Shown: piece by piece, positions 6,251-14,461 of the stretch
Layout of the letters: each line of letters opens with the position of its first letter
Numbering within the stretch: position 1 is the stretch's first letter
NCBI GenBank assembly: GCA_021815365.1
Contig: JAKAGZ010000028.1
Coordinates: forward strand, 1-35,432
Direction of reading: 5' to 3'
Source: Bacteroidota bacterium
Lineage (GTDB): Bacteria > Bacteroidota > Ignavibacteria > Ignavibacteriales > Ignavibacteriaceae
DNA length: 35,432 nt
Notes under the pieces: generated by a model
What the model was told of the DNA's origin: nothing
Seen by the model: the letters and a program-made list of their open reading frames with translations, nothing else
The model's database searches: none
Position numbers and translations under genes: made by a program

Positions 6251-7698
6251 AATCTGATGCCAAAATCTTTTGAAATACTTAAAATGTTTTCTTGCAAAAT
6301 TCCCGGAGAGATAGTCCCAATTGCAATTAATAAAATCAATAATACTATTACTGAAAAATGAATTATTTCAAAACTCTCTTTTTCTTGTATAGCTTTTTCA
6401 CTTTTTTCTCCATACAACATTTGAAATAAAGTTTTTCCCATATTTATAAAAATGAAAAGTAGAAGAAACATAGTTACTGCCAGTATCCACGGCTTATTTG
6501 AAAAAAGCATTCCTTCAAATATCATAAGTTCACTAAAAAAAATCCCAAACGGCGGAATAGCCGATATCGCAAAAAATGAAAGTAAAAAAAGCCACCCTGT
6601 CCACGGCATTAAATTTATGACAGATTTTATCCCGTTAACTTCTCTTGTCTTAAACCTGCTATGAATATTTCCTGCGGTAAAAAACAAAACCATTTTATTT
6701 AACGAATTATAAATTACGTGATACATTGCTCCGGCAAATGCTAAACCACCGACACCAATCCCCAGCGTTATTATTCCAAGGTGCTCAACACTGGAGTAAG
6801 CAAGTAAACGTTTATAATTATTCACTTTGAACATAAAAATAAATGCTACAGCAACAGAGAGCAATCCGCCGATAATTAAAATTAATTTTGCAAATTCATA
6901 GGAAGTAGTTGGCGTGAGGATTTGAAATATTCTCATAACTCCTAGGAGTGCTGTTATGCGTAATGACCCTGACATAAGCGCCGCAATGGGACTTGGTGAA
7001 TTGCTCGTTGCGTCTACATCACCGGAGTGCATTGGTGCAATTCCAATTTTTGTACTTAGTCCAACAAATATAAAAATGAAGCTCGCTTTAAGCCAAATCG
7101 GGTTTAATTTAGTTGCATTTTTAACGAACTCTGAAAAAAATAATTGCTGCCCTTCCATTATGGTTCCGTTAGCTGAAAGTGTTAAGAATAAAATCCCAAT
7201 AAAAGCAAAAGCAATTCCAACTGAAACTAAAAAGAGATATTTCCACATTGCTTCCAGCGCTTCTTCATTCCGGTAATAATAAATAAGCGGAGCCACACTT
7301 AATGTAGTTGCTTCTGCAGCAACCCAATACATTCCAAAGTGATTGCTTAAAATAGCCGCCGTATTAGCAAACAAGTAAAAGTTTAACAGCAGGAAATAAT
7401 ATTTTTTACCCGCCTCTGCTTTTGATGTAACCGGGCGTTTCAAATATGAAAATGAGATAAGCACAACCCAGAAGTAAACATTTGAAAGTATGAGAAGAAA
7501 TAATTTACTGAGTGGATCTGTGCTAAAGAAAAACGGCAGATTTGGTTTATACAAGCCGATAAAAATAATAAACGAGAAAAGGAGATGGAACGCACTAACA
7601 GTTAATGAAATTGCATATTGTGAACGAGTGCCTTTAATAAGGTAACAAACAGCAGCAGCAATTAAAGGGATTAAAATTAAGACAGAGAATTCAAGCAT
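6247..7698 (-). CDS. hyfF: HyfF/NuoN-like proton-pumping membrane subunit
   Basis: The 483-residue integral membrane protein of the Mrp-antiporter/NuoL-M-N family has about 13-14 hydrophobic segments. Typical features are AEATTLSVAPLIYYYR with a membrane glutamate, GLSTKIGIAPMHS with the broken-helix lysine and histidine, and RLLAYSSVEHLGIITLG with another lysine and the conserved SVEH. These polar residues line the proton path in complex I and hydrogenase 4. The gene shares one base with the preceding HyfE-like gene and overlaps the next by four, so translation is coupled. Assignment to HyfF rather than HyfD follows from its place before the large subunit and its companion HyfE. Confidence 0.88.
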   Translation of the reverse strand: MLEFSVLILIPLIAAAVCYLIKGTRSQYAISLTVSAFHLLFSFIIFIGLYKPNLPFFFSTDPLSKLFLLILSNVYFWVVLISFSYLKRPVTSKAEAGKKYYFLLLNFYLFANTAAILSNHFGMYWVAAEATTLSVAPLIYYYRNEEALEAMWKYLFLVSVGIAFAFIGILFLTLSANGTIMEGQQLFFSEFVKNATKLNPIWLKASFIFIFVGLSTKIGIAPMHSGDVDATSNSPSPIAALMSGSLRITALLGVMRIFQILTPTTSYEFAKLILIIGGLLSVAVAFIFMFKVNNYKRLLAYSSVEHLGIITLGIGVGGLAFAGAMYHVIYNSLNKMVLFFTAGNIHSRFKTREVNGIKSVINLMPWTGWLFLLSFFAISAIPPFGIFFSELMIFEGMLFSNKPWILAVTMFLLLFIFINMGKTLFQMLYGEKSEKAIQEKESFEIIHFSVIVLLILLIAIGTISPGILQENILSISKDFGIRL

Positions 7699-8330
7699 TA
7701 GTCCTTAAGTCTCCTTAATATTGTTACATCAAACCCTTCAAATGTTGAACTGATTCTGTTTAGTGCAATTCCCATTAAAAATACTACAACAAATACATCG
7801 AGCAGCACACCGATTTCGATCATTATAGGCAGCTCTGAAGCAACAGCGGTTCCAAATAAAAATATCCCATTTTCCAATACTAAAAATCCGGCAACGTGAA
7901 TAATTAATTTCTTTCTGAATATTATAATAAATATTCCTACCGCAACTGCGGCAAAACCGCTTGCAAAAGGAATGATTTCAATTTCTGTGCTTTGCGATAA
8001 AATACTTGCAGCGAGAAAAATTATTATGAATGAAAAAATAACAAGCAGTAAAAAATTGAATTGCTGTATTGTCGGTTCAATTGTTCTCTTAATATCGAGT
8101 TCTAAAATAATTTTATTAATATACCTCGGTATAACAATCACTTTTATAATGAATAAAGTAGCGGGTAGAATTACAGCAAAGATTGAAAACTGCTCTATAA
8201 AGGGTAACATCAATAGTATTGTAAGCAAAATACCCTGAAACCGGAGAACAGCTACATAAGCTTTAACGCGTGGTGTTACAGCCAAATAAAACAGAGACAA
8301 ACAAAAAAGAATACTTAATACATTCTGCAT
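7698..8330 (-). CDS. hyfE: HyfE-like membrane subunit (NuoK-related)
   Basis: The 210-residue protein is almost wholly hydrophobic with about six membrane segments. Family comparison places it with HyfE, a NuoK-related subunit carried by hydrogenase-4 and Ehr complexes. The second half contains the NuoK-like part (HVAGFLVLENGIFLFGTAV) with the conserved membrane glutamate in LENGIF. That residue belongs to the charged path along the membrane arm. It follows the HyfC-like gene by ten bases. Confidence 0.85.
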   Translation of the reverse strand: MQNVLSILFCLSLFYLAVTPRVKAYVAVLRFQGILLTILLMLPFIEQFSIFAVILPATLFIIKVIVIPRYINKIILELDIKRTIEPTIQQFNFLLLVIFSFIIIFLAASILSQSTEIEIIPFASGFAAVAVGIFIIIFRKKLIIHVAGFLVLENGIFLFGTAVASELPIMIEIGVLLDVFVVVFLMGIALNRISSTFEGFDVTILRRLKD

Positions 8331-8340
8331 AAGACTTTTT

Positions 8341-9267
8341 TTATTTAGTAAAAGTGTAAATCAGTAAATTCAATATTCCAATAGCAGTAGCGAATAAAAG
8401 ATAATGAGGAATATTTTTCATTTTAAAACGTGAGGTTACTGTTTCAACTGCAGCTAAGGCGGCAGAGAGTATAATAATAACCACAACAAAAATAATTATA
8501 CCTAAAGTATAGCTTTGCACAGCAAAAGGGTAAAAGAATGATGCTTCAAGAATTACATATATAAATAATTTGATGTAACTCGAATATTGATATAAAAACA
8601 AATCAATTCCCGAATTATCTAAAATCATCACCTCGTGAATCATCGTTAGCTCGAGATGAGTATTCGGATCATCGACCGGCATACGTGAACACTCAGTAAC
8701 GGCAAGTATAAATACCGATATTGAACAGACAATTATAAAAACTACAAATGATATATTATCTAATCTTATGGAATGATAAATATCATAAATTGAAGTGAAA
8801 CCGCTGATGAAAGCTATACTGCCGATAGTGAAAAAAAAGATTGGTTCGGCAAAAACTGCAAAGGTGGCTTCACGTGCCGCCCCCATTCCTTCAAACGAAC
8901 TGCCTATATCCATTGCAGCAAGTACCTGAAAAAATCTTGCTAATCCAAGCATGTATGCAAATAAAATTATGTCACCTTCAAAACTGATTAATGGACGAGC
9001 AAAACTAATTGGCAGCATTGCAGCAGCAGCAGCAACTGCAATAAGATTTATCAATGGTGCGATAGTGCTGATAAAAGATGAACTGTTTGCATTTATGGTT
9101 TCTTTCTTCATTAGTTTCTTCAACTCATAATATGGCTGAAGAATGGATGCACCAGCTCTTCCGGTATATATTGCTTTTTGTTTGTTGACTAAACCGACAA
9201 ACAAAGGCGATAATCCTAAAATCAGAATTAAAGAAATTATTCCTTGTAATATTTGGACTACTTCCAT
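8341..9267 (-). CDS. hyfC: HyfC/NuoH-like membrane anchor subunit
   Basis: The 308-residue protein has about eight membrane segments and connects the soluble arm to the pumping arm. Recognisable blocks are GRAGASILQPYYELKKLMKKE near the N-terminus, SFEGMGAAREATFAVFAEPIF in the middle, and DDPNTHLELTMIHEVMILDNSG, the family's best conserved loop, rich in acidic residues. In complex I the equivalent NuoH forms part of the quinone chamber and of the coupling route. The start overlaps the end of the HyfB-like gene by ten bases. Confidence 0.92.
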   Translation of the reverse strand: MEVVQILQGIISLILILGLSPLFVGLVNKQKAIYTGRAGASILQPYYELKKLMKKETINANSSSFISTIAPLINLIAVAAAAAMLPISFARPLISFEGDIILFAYMLGLARFFQVLAAMDIGSSFEGMGAAREATFAVFAEPIFFFTIGSIAFISGFTSIYDIYHSIRLDNISFVVFIIVCSISVFILAVTECSRMPVDDPNTHLELTMIHEVMILDNSGIDLFLYQYSSYIKLFIYVILEASFFYPFAVQSYTLGIIIFVVVIIILSAALAAVETVTSRFKMKNIPHYLLFATAIGILNLLIYTFTK

Positions 9268-11228
9268 AGGAACGCTATCAAACTATATATTGTAATGATT
9301 ATTAAAATAAAAGCGATGTAGTATCTTATATCAGTATAGCTTAAAAATCTTATACGGGAAACAAAAGAGCTAAAATTTCTGAATGCGGGCAATAAAATTT
9401 TATTATCTGCCAGATCTTCAGAGTGGCTTTCGAATTTTCCCTTTAATGGAAAAATCTCTTTTTGCTTATCAACTTTTTTATGATAAACCAAAGCTGTTTT
9501 TGAAATTTCATTTAATTCATCTGCATAAGAAGAAGCCGTGTATTGCATTCGCGGATTAAGTCCTTCATAGCCGCAGCCCCAAGCAGAAGAAATTCTTCTT
9601 CCATATTTCTTCTGAATGCTTCTCTTCCACAAAAATATTAAAATGATTCCGACGCTTGCTGATATAAAAATAATACTGAGTAAATACCAATTAATATTTA
9701 ACAAGCTGAAAGAAGATGCTGCTGGAATAAATCCCTCAGTTAAAACTTTATTTACAATTACAATAAAAGGCTGCGGGTAAAACCCTATTGCAACGCAAAG
9801 CAAAGCAAAAATTCCAAGTGACAGATATTCATAAAAAGAAATATTAAAATGTTTTACTTCTTTTCGTTCTTTTCCCAAGAACATAATTGAGTTTATTTTA
9901 GTAAAACAAGCAACAGCTAATCCGCCAACAAACGCCAATCCAACTGCCGAAATCAGCATTAATAATGGATAATAATTTTTTAATTCTTTAGCGGTAGTAA
10001 AAAAGCTATTATAAATAATGAACTCGGAAATAAATCCGTTAAATGGCGGAATGCCGCTTATTGCAATTGATCCGATTAGAAACAATACAACAAAATATTT
10101 TCCGTAATGCACAAGTCCGCCCATCAGTTCAATATTTCTGGTTCCTAGATTTTGATAAATTACTCCGCTGCCAACAAATAACAAACTTTTAAAAACAGCA
10201 TGATTAAGCGTGTGCAGAAGCGCTCCGCCAAAACCGAGCACTTGAATCGGCACTGAATGATAAGCTGAACCAATAAAGCCAACCCCAATTCCAATTCCGA
10301 TGATTCCAATATTTTCTACAGAATGATAAGCCAGCAAGCGCTTAATATCGTGCTGTGCTAATGCATACCAGACACCATAAATTGCGCTGATCATACTAAC
10401 TGAAAGCACTAACCAGCCGAGCCACTCGGGAGTGGGGTTCAAAAATTGAAACGTTCTTAAAATTCCGTATATACCCATTTTAATGATTATCCCGGAAAGA
10501 AAAGCGCTAAAGACCGTAGGTGCAATTGGATGCGCTCTCGGAAGCCAGAAATGAAATGGCATAAATCCGGCTTTCATTCCAAATGCAATTAATCCTAAAG
10601 CATAAAGAATAATAAACAACTTTCCAGCATCCGGTGAAAGATGAAAATTGCTGAACAGCCAACTGTTCGTTTGATTATGAAGAAAGAAGAAAAATACGTA
10701 TAAAAGAAAAACCACAGCGTGTGACATAACTAAATAATAGAACGCACCGGTTTGAACATCTTTTTTCTCTTTTTCGAAAATCATCCCAAGGTAAGCTGAA
10801 GTGCTCATTACTTCCCAGCAAATTAAAAATAAAATTGCGTGGTTTGACACAACTACCATTTGTGTGGACGTAAGCAGCACTGCATAAAAAACAAGATTGC
10901 TCTTTACAGATTTACCTTTTTCAATATAATGTTTAAGATAAGAGTAGCTGTATATAGTAGTTGGAATTGCAACAAGCTGAATAATGCATAAGAAATATAA
11001 ACCTAAAGCATCAAACCGGAATAGGCTGGTTGATATGCCAAATACATTCATATCTTTTAAAATAAAGTTTGAAGTTAGAACTGCGGTAAGTGTTGTGATG
11101 AAACCGGTTATTAATCCCGCAGCAAGCAGCAGGTGTGCTGCTGCAGATGCTTTTTTATTTTCTGTAAAAAAAGCTATAGCAGCTATTGAAGATAGTTGTA
11201 ATAATAAGGAGTAAAAAAGTAAATCCAT
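9258..11228 (-). CDS. hyfB: HyfB/NuoL-like proton-pumping membrane subunit
   Basis: The 656-residue, many-pass membrane protein is of the antiporter-like family. Conserved pieces include LICWEVMSTSAYLGM (membrane glutamate), GMKAGFMPFHFWLPRAHPIAPT (lysine and histidine of the broken helix) and DIKRLLAYHSVENIG. After the main domain a loop reads WGCGYEGLNPRMQYTASSYADEL, typical of HyfB and not of NuoL. A last membrane helix follows near residue 640. It is the first structural gene of the complex and lies 26 bases downstream of the EIIA-HTH gene. The operon has two pumping-type subunits (B and F). Confidence 0.92.
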   Translation of the reverse strand: MDLLFYSLLLQLSSIAAIAFFTENKKASAAAHLLLAAGLITGFITTLTAVLTSNFILKDMNVFGISTSLFRFDALGLYFLCIIQLVAIPTTIYSYSYLKHYIEKGKSVKSNLVFYAVLLTSTQMVVVSNHAILFLICWEVMSTSAYLGMIFEKEKKDVQTGAFYYLVMSHAVVFLLYVFFFFLHNQTNSWLFSNFHLSPDAGKLFIILYALGLIAFGMKAGFMPFHFWLPRAHPIAPTVFSAFLSGIIIKMGIYGILRTFQFLNPTPEWLGWLVLSVSMISAIYGVWYALAQHDIKRLLAYHSVENIGIIGIGIGVGFIGSAYHSVPIQVLGFGGALLHTLNHAVFKSLLFVGSGVIYQNLGTRNIELMGGLVHYGKYFVVLFLIGSIAISGIPPFNGFISEFIIYNSFFTTAKELKNYYPLLMLISAVGLAFVGGLAVACFTKINSIMFLGKERKEVKHFNISFYEYLSLGIFALLCVAIGFYPQPFIVIVNKVLTEGFIPAASSFSLLNINWYLLSIIFISASVGIILIFLWKRSIQKKYGRRISSAWGCGYEGLNPRMQYTASSYADELNEISKTALVYHKKVDKQKEIFPLKGKFESHSEDLADNKILLPAFRNFSSFVSRIRFLSYTDIRYYIAFILIIITIYSLIAFLWK

Positions 11229-11254
11229 TTTAATTCAAAATAATTTAACTGACA

Positions 11255-11923
11255 TTATCCAATTCTTGTCTCTTCAATATGGCTAATAATGTCAATAATC
11301 TCTTTGTAATTGAGTCTGTTTTCTAATGCAAAACGAAAAGTTTCCTTTGAAAGTAGAAAGCTCAAATGAGCAAGTAAACTTAAATGCTGTTTTATTGTTT
11401 GTGAAATTAAAAGAATAATTGTATGTACCGGTTTTCCATCGAGCGATTTTAATTTAAGCAGTCTTTCGGGGAAGAAAAAATTAATTACCGGTTTATTCCT
11501 GCCGATCATTAGCGGAATACGTGGATGAGGCAGACTTATTCCATTTCCAATTGCTGTGCTCATTAACTCTTCCCGGTTCTTTAAAAGCTGAACAATTATA
11601 TCTCTATCAACATTATTTTCGAGATCAATCAGATTCACCATTTGCTCGATGAACAAATTTTCTGAAAAGTTGCAATTATAGAAAAATGAATTTTGATCAA
11701 GTACATTATTTAAAGTCTTAACGTGATACTCGGTCATCTTTTTATGACCGGAAATATTGATAGGAATATTCCTGCTTAAAGCCCATTCAATTATTTGCTG
11801 CTTGTTGAAAAGCATTTTGTCGTTCACTAACTGAAAAGGTATTTCCTTTTTCTTAATTAAGCCTTGAACCTCTTTATCAGATTTCAATAATAAATTAGCT
11901 ATATCCTTAACTGTTAAATCCAA
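11255..11923 (-). CDS. HTH - PTS EIIA (fructose/nitrogen type) regulatory protein heading the Ehr operon
   Basis: The 222-residue two-domain protein has an excisionase/MerR-like DNA-binding fold in residues 1-55 (VKDIANLLLKSDKEVQGLIKKKEIPF, split here only by eye). From about residue 85 it has an EIIA type-2 domain. The phosphorylated histidine is His133 in ISLPHPRIPL, and a second conserved His180 lies in KQHLSLLAHLS. EIIA domains accept phosphate from HPr, which points to control by phosphoenolpyruvate and nitrogen or energy status. No sugar permease is near. The start is a TTG at 11923 with GAGG six bases before it. It is 26 bases from the hyfB-like gene and probably shares its transcript. 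A role as switch for the complex is inferred. Confidence 0.8.
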   Translation of the reverse strand: MDLTVKDIANLLLKSDKEVQGLIKKKEIPFQLVNDKMLFNKQQIIEWALSRNIPINISGHKKMTEYHVKTLNNVLDQNSFFYNCNFSENLFIEQMVNLIDLENNVDRDIIVQLLKNREELMSTAIGNGISLPHPRIPLMIGRNKPVINFFFPERLLKLKSLDGKPVHTIILLISQTIKQHLSLLAHLSFLLSKETFRFALENRLNYKEIIDIISHIEETRIG

Positions 11924-11953
11924 AGTTAACCTCAGAAATTAATTCATTTCTCT

Positions 11954-12115
11954 TTATAAAGTTGGTATAAAATCTTTTGGTCTTCCTAATTTTGGTAAAT
12001 CAAGAATTTCTCTTGCTCTATCAAAGGCATCATCAATACTTCCATAAATATTTTCTTCACCAAATAAATCCAGTATGCCTGCCTGTGTCATATCGCTGCT
12101 GCCATCTTCATTTCT
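11954..12115 (-). pseudogene. Fragment resembling the C-terminal STAS tail of a SulP transporter
   Basis: Minus-strand reading gives about 50 codons without a start, containing AGILDLFGEENIYGSIDDAF and ending in a stop at 11954. The pattern GxENIxxxIDxAxxxAR is what I remember from the STAS end of SulP anion transporters. The membrane part is absent and the frame closes at once upstream. I read it as a decayed gene end. The family call is moderate. Confidence 0.4.
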
Positions 12116-12234
12116 TCATTCATTTTATTTGCGTGTACATCAAGCACTTCTATTTTAGTTGTAACTATTTCTAGTTTACCTTTTCTTCCATTACTATAAT
12201 AATCAAGCGCTTCTTCAGTACTTATCTTCGTTTT
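12088..12234 (-). pseudogene. Malic enzyme remnant with large internal deletion
   Basis: Forty-eight codons on the minus strand, with no start, read EEALDYYSNGRKGKLEIVTTK. Bacterial malic enzymes begin in much the same way (EALxYHSxGRPGKIEVxPTK). The text continues directly with LDVHANKMNEEMKMAAA, which resembles a block about 250 residues further into the same enzymes (ALDVxATxINEEMKxAA). Everything between is missing and a TGA follows. This reads as a gene collapsed by an internal deletion. It overlaps the SulP-like fragment in another frame. Confidence 0.45.
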
Positions 12235-12432
12235 TCAACCCGATGTTACTACTTAAAATAAATTTTAAGTTTAAATATAAATAAATTTATTTCTACTTTG
12301 CTGAAATTTAATCCTGAAAAAATAATTTCCCGATTCAACAAATTATTCTATGCTTTATCCCTAAACCCAATCGTTCTTTTACTTCAACTCTTTCCTTCAA
12401 CACCTCATAATTTTTCACCCGTCCCCAAACCT

Positions 12433-12699
12433 TCAGTCCAGACAAGAACAAGTCGGGATAAACTTACTCTGCGTCAGCTTATCAAATTCTTCATACTCTT
12501 TCTTAAAATTTTCATAAATCTCTTTCTTCTCAAACTCTATTGAAAAGCCCTCTCCTTTGGAGAGGGCTTCGGTGAGGCTTTCAGCAAATTCTACAAACTC
12601 CGGACAAGTCTCATCAATAAGCTTTTTCTTTTCTAAGTTTATATAATCATAAGCTATCAAACCTTTATTAAGATAGAGCTGCAAGCAGTTGATCATCAC
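12433..12699 (-). pseudogene. Probable phage/plasmid primase C-terminal remnant
   Basis: An 88-codon frame reads LNKGLIAYDYINLEKKKLID, then TCPEFVEFAE, and later KKEIYENFKKEYEEFDKLTQ. This layout resembles the C-terminal winged-helix end of phage or VirE/D5-type primases. It lacks the catalytic domains and stops early. A palindrome (12545-12569) sits in the middle and is translated in frame. No other mobile gene is nearby. It may be expressed, but more likely it is debris. Confidence in the family is low. Confidence 0.35.
12545..12569. repeat. Perfect 11-bp palindrome inserted in the primase-like frame
   Basis: AAGCCCTCTCC, a three-base TTT loop and GGAGAGGGCTT form a perfect stem. The core CTCCTTTGGAGAG matches, in opposite orientation, the palindrome at 937-949. 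It looks like a member of a short palindromic repeat family. It is not followed by a T-run and is not a typical terminator. Confidence 0.6.
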
Positions 12700-12875
12700 C
12701 TTTTCACTGAGCCTATACTACTTGCCTGCTTTTTATACAATTAGTCCTTCCTGTGTCATCACCAGGGCATTTCATTAACAAAATTTAATTTCAAAAAACA
12801 TCTGAGATTTCGTGAATAGATAAAATTTTTTCATATTTTTACTACAACTTTTTTAAAATTTATCAGGAACAAGAA

Positions 12876-13754
12876 ATGTTTAAAGGCGTTGGAACAGCAA
12901 TTATCACTCCTTTTGATGAAGAACAAAATGTAGACTATAATGCCTTGAGAAAAATAACCAGGCATCAGATAGACAACGGGATTGATGCAATAATTATTTT
13001 AGGTACAACCGGAGAATCACCTGTAATTAATGATGATGAAAGAAAAAAAATAACTGAAACGATTATGGATGAAGCCGATGGAAACTGTACAATAATTATC
13101 GGCACCGGTACCAACAATACAAAGCACGTTGTCGAACTGAATAAAATGGCAGAAGAATTCAAGCCAGATGGATTGCTTATTACAAATCCTTATTACAATA
13201 AAGGTACACAGGAAAGTCTGGTTGAACATTATAAATATATTTCAGAAAGGACCTCTCTCCCGATTATGTTATATAATGTTCCTTCGAGAACTGGAATGAA
13301 TTTACTACCTGAAACAGTCGTGAGAATTCACCAGGAATGTAAAAACGTTGTAGCAATTAAAGAAGCCAGCGGGAACATTTCTCAGATCGCTCATCTATGT
13401 TCAATCAAACCGGATACTTTATTAGTTTATTCCGGTAACGATGACCAGACTCTTCCGATAATGGCATTGGGCGGTGTTGGGATAATTTCGGTTTTCTCAA
13501 ATGCTTATCCTAAAGAAATGAAAAAAATTACAAACGCTGTTTTCGCAAGAAACTTAACAGAAGCGCAAAATTATAATAATTTATATCTAAGTATGATGAA
13601 TAACCTTTTTATTGAAACAAGCCCTTCACCTATTAAATACGTAATGAATAAATTAGGCTTCTGTGAAAACGTGTTAAGATTACCTCTTGCACCTGTCACA
13701 AAGAAGGCTGAAAAAGTGCTTGATGCAGAAATAGAAAAGCTCGCTAATTTCTGA
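12876..13754 (+). CDS. dapA: 4-hydroxy-tetrahydrodipicolinate synthase
   Basis: DapA condenses pyruvate with aspartate semialdehyde, the first committed step to diaminopimelate and lysine, in the cytoplasm. The 292-residue TIM barrel matches the family length. Catalytic residues are in place: T44-T45 in GTTGES, Y133 in MLYNVPSRTG, R138, and the Schiff-base lysine K162 in VVAIKEASG. The ATG is preceded by AGGA at a suitable distance. It opens the lysine operon (dapA, dapB, dapH, two aspartate kinases, deacetylase). I looked for a lysine riboswitch in the 176 bases upstream and saw none. Confidence 0.96.
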   Translation: MFKGVGTAIITPFDEEQNVDYNALRKITRHQIDNGIDAIIILGTTGESPVINDDERKKITETIMDEADGNCTIIIGTGTNNTKHVVELNKMAEEFKPDGLLITNPYYNKGTQESLVEHYKYISERTSLPIMLYNVPSRTGMNLLPETVVRIHQECKNVVAIKEASGNISQIAHLCSIKPDTLLVYSGNDDQTLPIMALGGVGIISVFSNAYPKEMKKITNAVFARNLTEAQNYNNLYLSMMNNLFIETSPSPIKYVMNKLGFCENVLRLPLAPVTKKAEKVLDAEIEKLANF

Positions 13755-13770
13755 TTGGGAAAACAGGCTG

Positions 13771-14433
13771 ATGAACAATACTTTTAAATATGGAATAATC
13801 GGAGCTAATGGCAGACTGGGGCAGGAAGTCATTAACGTTTTTAACGAACAAAAAAATTCATTTGTTTTTAAATATGATCTTGAAGGCGAGTGGATATCTG
13901 ATAAGCCGCAGGTGTTAATTGACTGCTCTTTACCTGAAGTTTTTTTCAAAAGTATGGACTATGTTTCCGAATTTAACTGTCCTTTTATTATTGCAACGAC
14001 TGGATTAAGCGAATCAAATTTCAATGAACTGAAAAGACTTTCAGAAAAAATTCCTGTAGTTCAGAGTTACAATTATTCGCTCGGAATTCAGATTTTATTA
14101 AAGCTTACACAAATAGCAGGTGAAAAACTTAAAGACTGGGACGTTGAAATAACAGAGACTCATCATCGTTTTAAGAAAGATAAACCATCTGGAACTGCTA
14201 AAATGATCCAGAATATTTTTAAAGAAAGGAAGGTCAATACTTCTTCTTTGAGGCTTGGAAATGTGGCAGGAGATCATACAGTGAGTTTCGGTGGTTTAGG
14301 TGAAGTGCTTTCAATCACACATAGTGCTACCTCACGCAGAACTTTTGCTGAAGGAATACTGAAATCGGCTGAGTTTGCTCTTAAAAAGAAAAATGGTTTT
14401 TACTCTTTCACTGACGTTGTATTTTCTGAATAA
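13771..14433 (+). CDS. dapB: 4-hydroxy-tetrahydrodipicolinate reductase
   Basis: DapB reduces the DapA product with NAD(P)H. The 220-residue protein has the nucleotide-binding motif GIIGANGRLGQ (8-18) at the N-terminus. The substrate and catalytic region is VEITETHHRFKKDKPSGTA (125-143), with the catalytic histidine pair H131-H132, the lysine near 136-138 and the PSGTA loop. It is somewhat shorter than E. coli DapB (273 residues), as in several FCB bacteria. It starts 16 bases after dapA and is followed 28 bases later by dapH. Confidence 0.95.
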   Translation: MNNTFKYGIIGANGRLGQEVINVFNEQKNSFVFKYDLEGEWISDKPQVLIDCSLPEVFFKSMDYVSEFNCPFIIATTGLSESNFNELKRLSEKIPVVQSYNYSLGIQILLKLTQIAGEKLKDWDVEITETHHRFKKDKPSGTAKMIQNIFKERKVNTSSLRLGNVAGDHTVSFGGLGEVLSITHSATSRRTFAEGILKSAEFALKKKNGFYSFTDVVFSE

Positions 14434-14461
14434 GAAAAAATAAATAAAGTAAGGCTGATAA

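Noticed and set aside
11916-11930. TAACTTTG just before the EIIA-HTH gene as a -7 promoter box
   Set aside because: The box overlaps the TTG start codon and has no -33 partner at the right distance.
12256-12292. AAATAAATTT and AAATTTATTT as a terminator stem
   Set aside because: It consists only of A and T in a low-complexity stretch and has no following T-run. Chance is likely.
12298-12543. A plus-strand frame of 81 codons
   Set aside because: It has no recognisable motif or ribosome site and runs antisense to the primase-like frame at its end.
12700-12875. A lysine riboswitch ahead of dapA
   Set aside because: I looked for a multi-stem structure and found none in these 176 bases.
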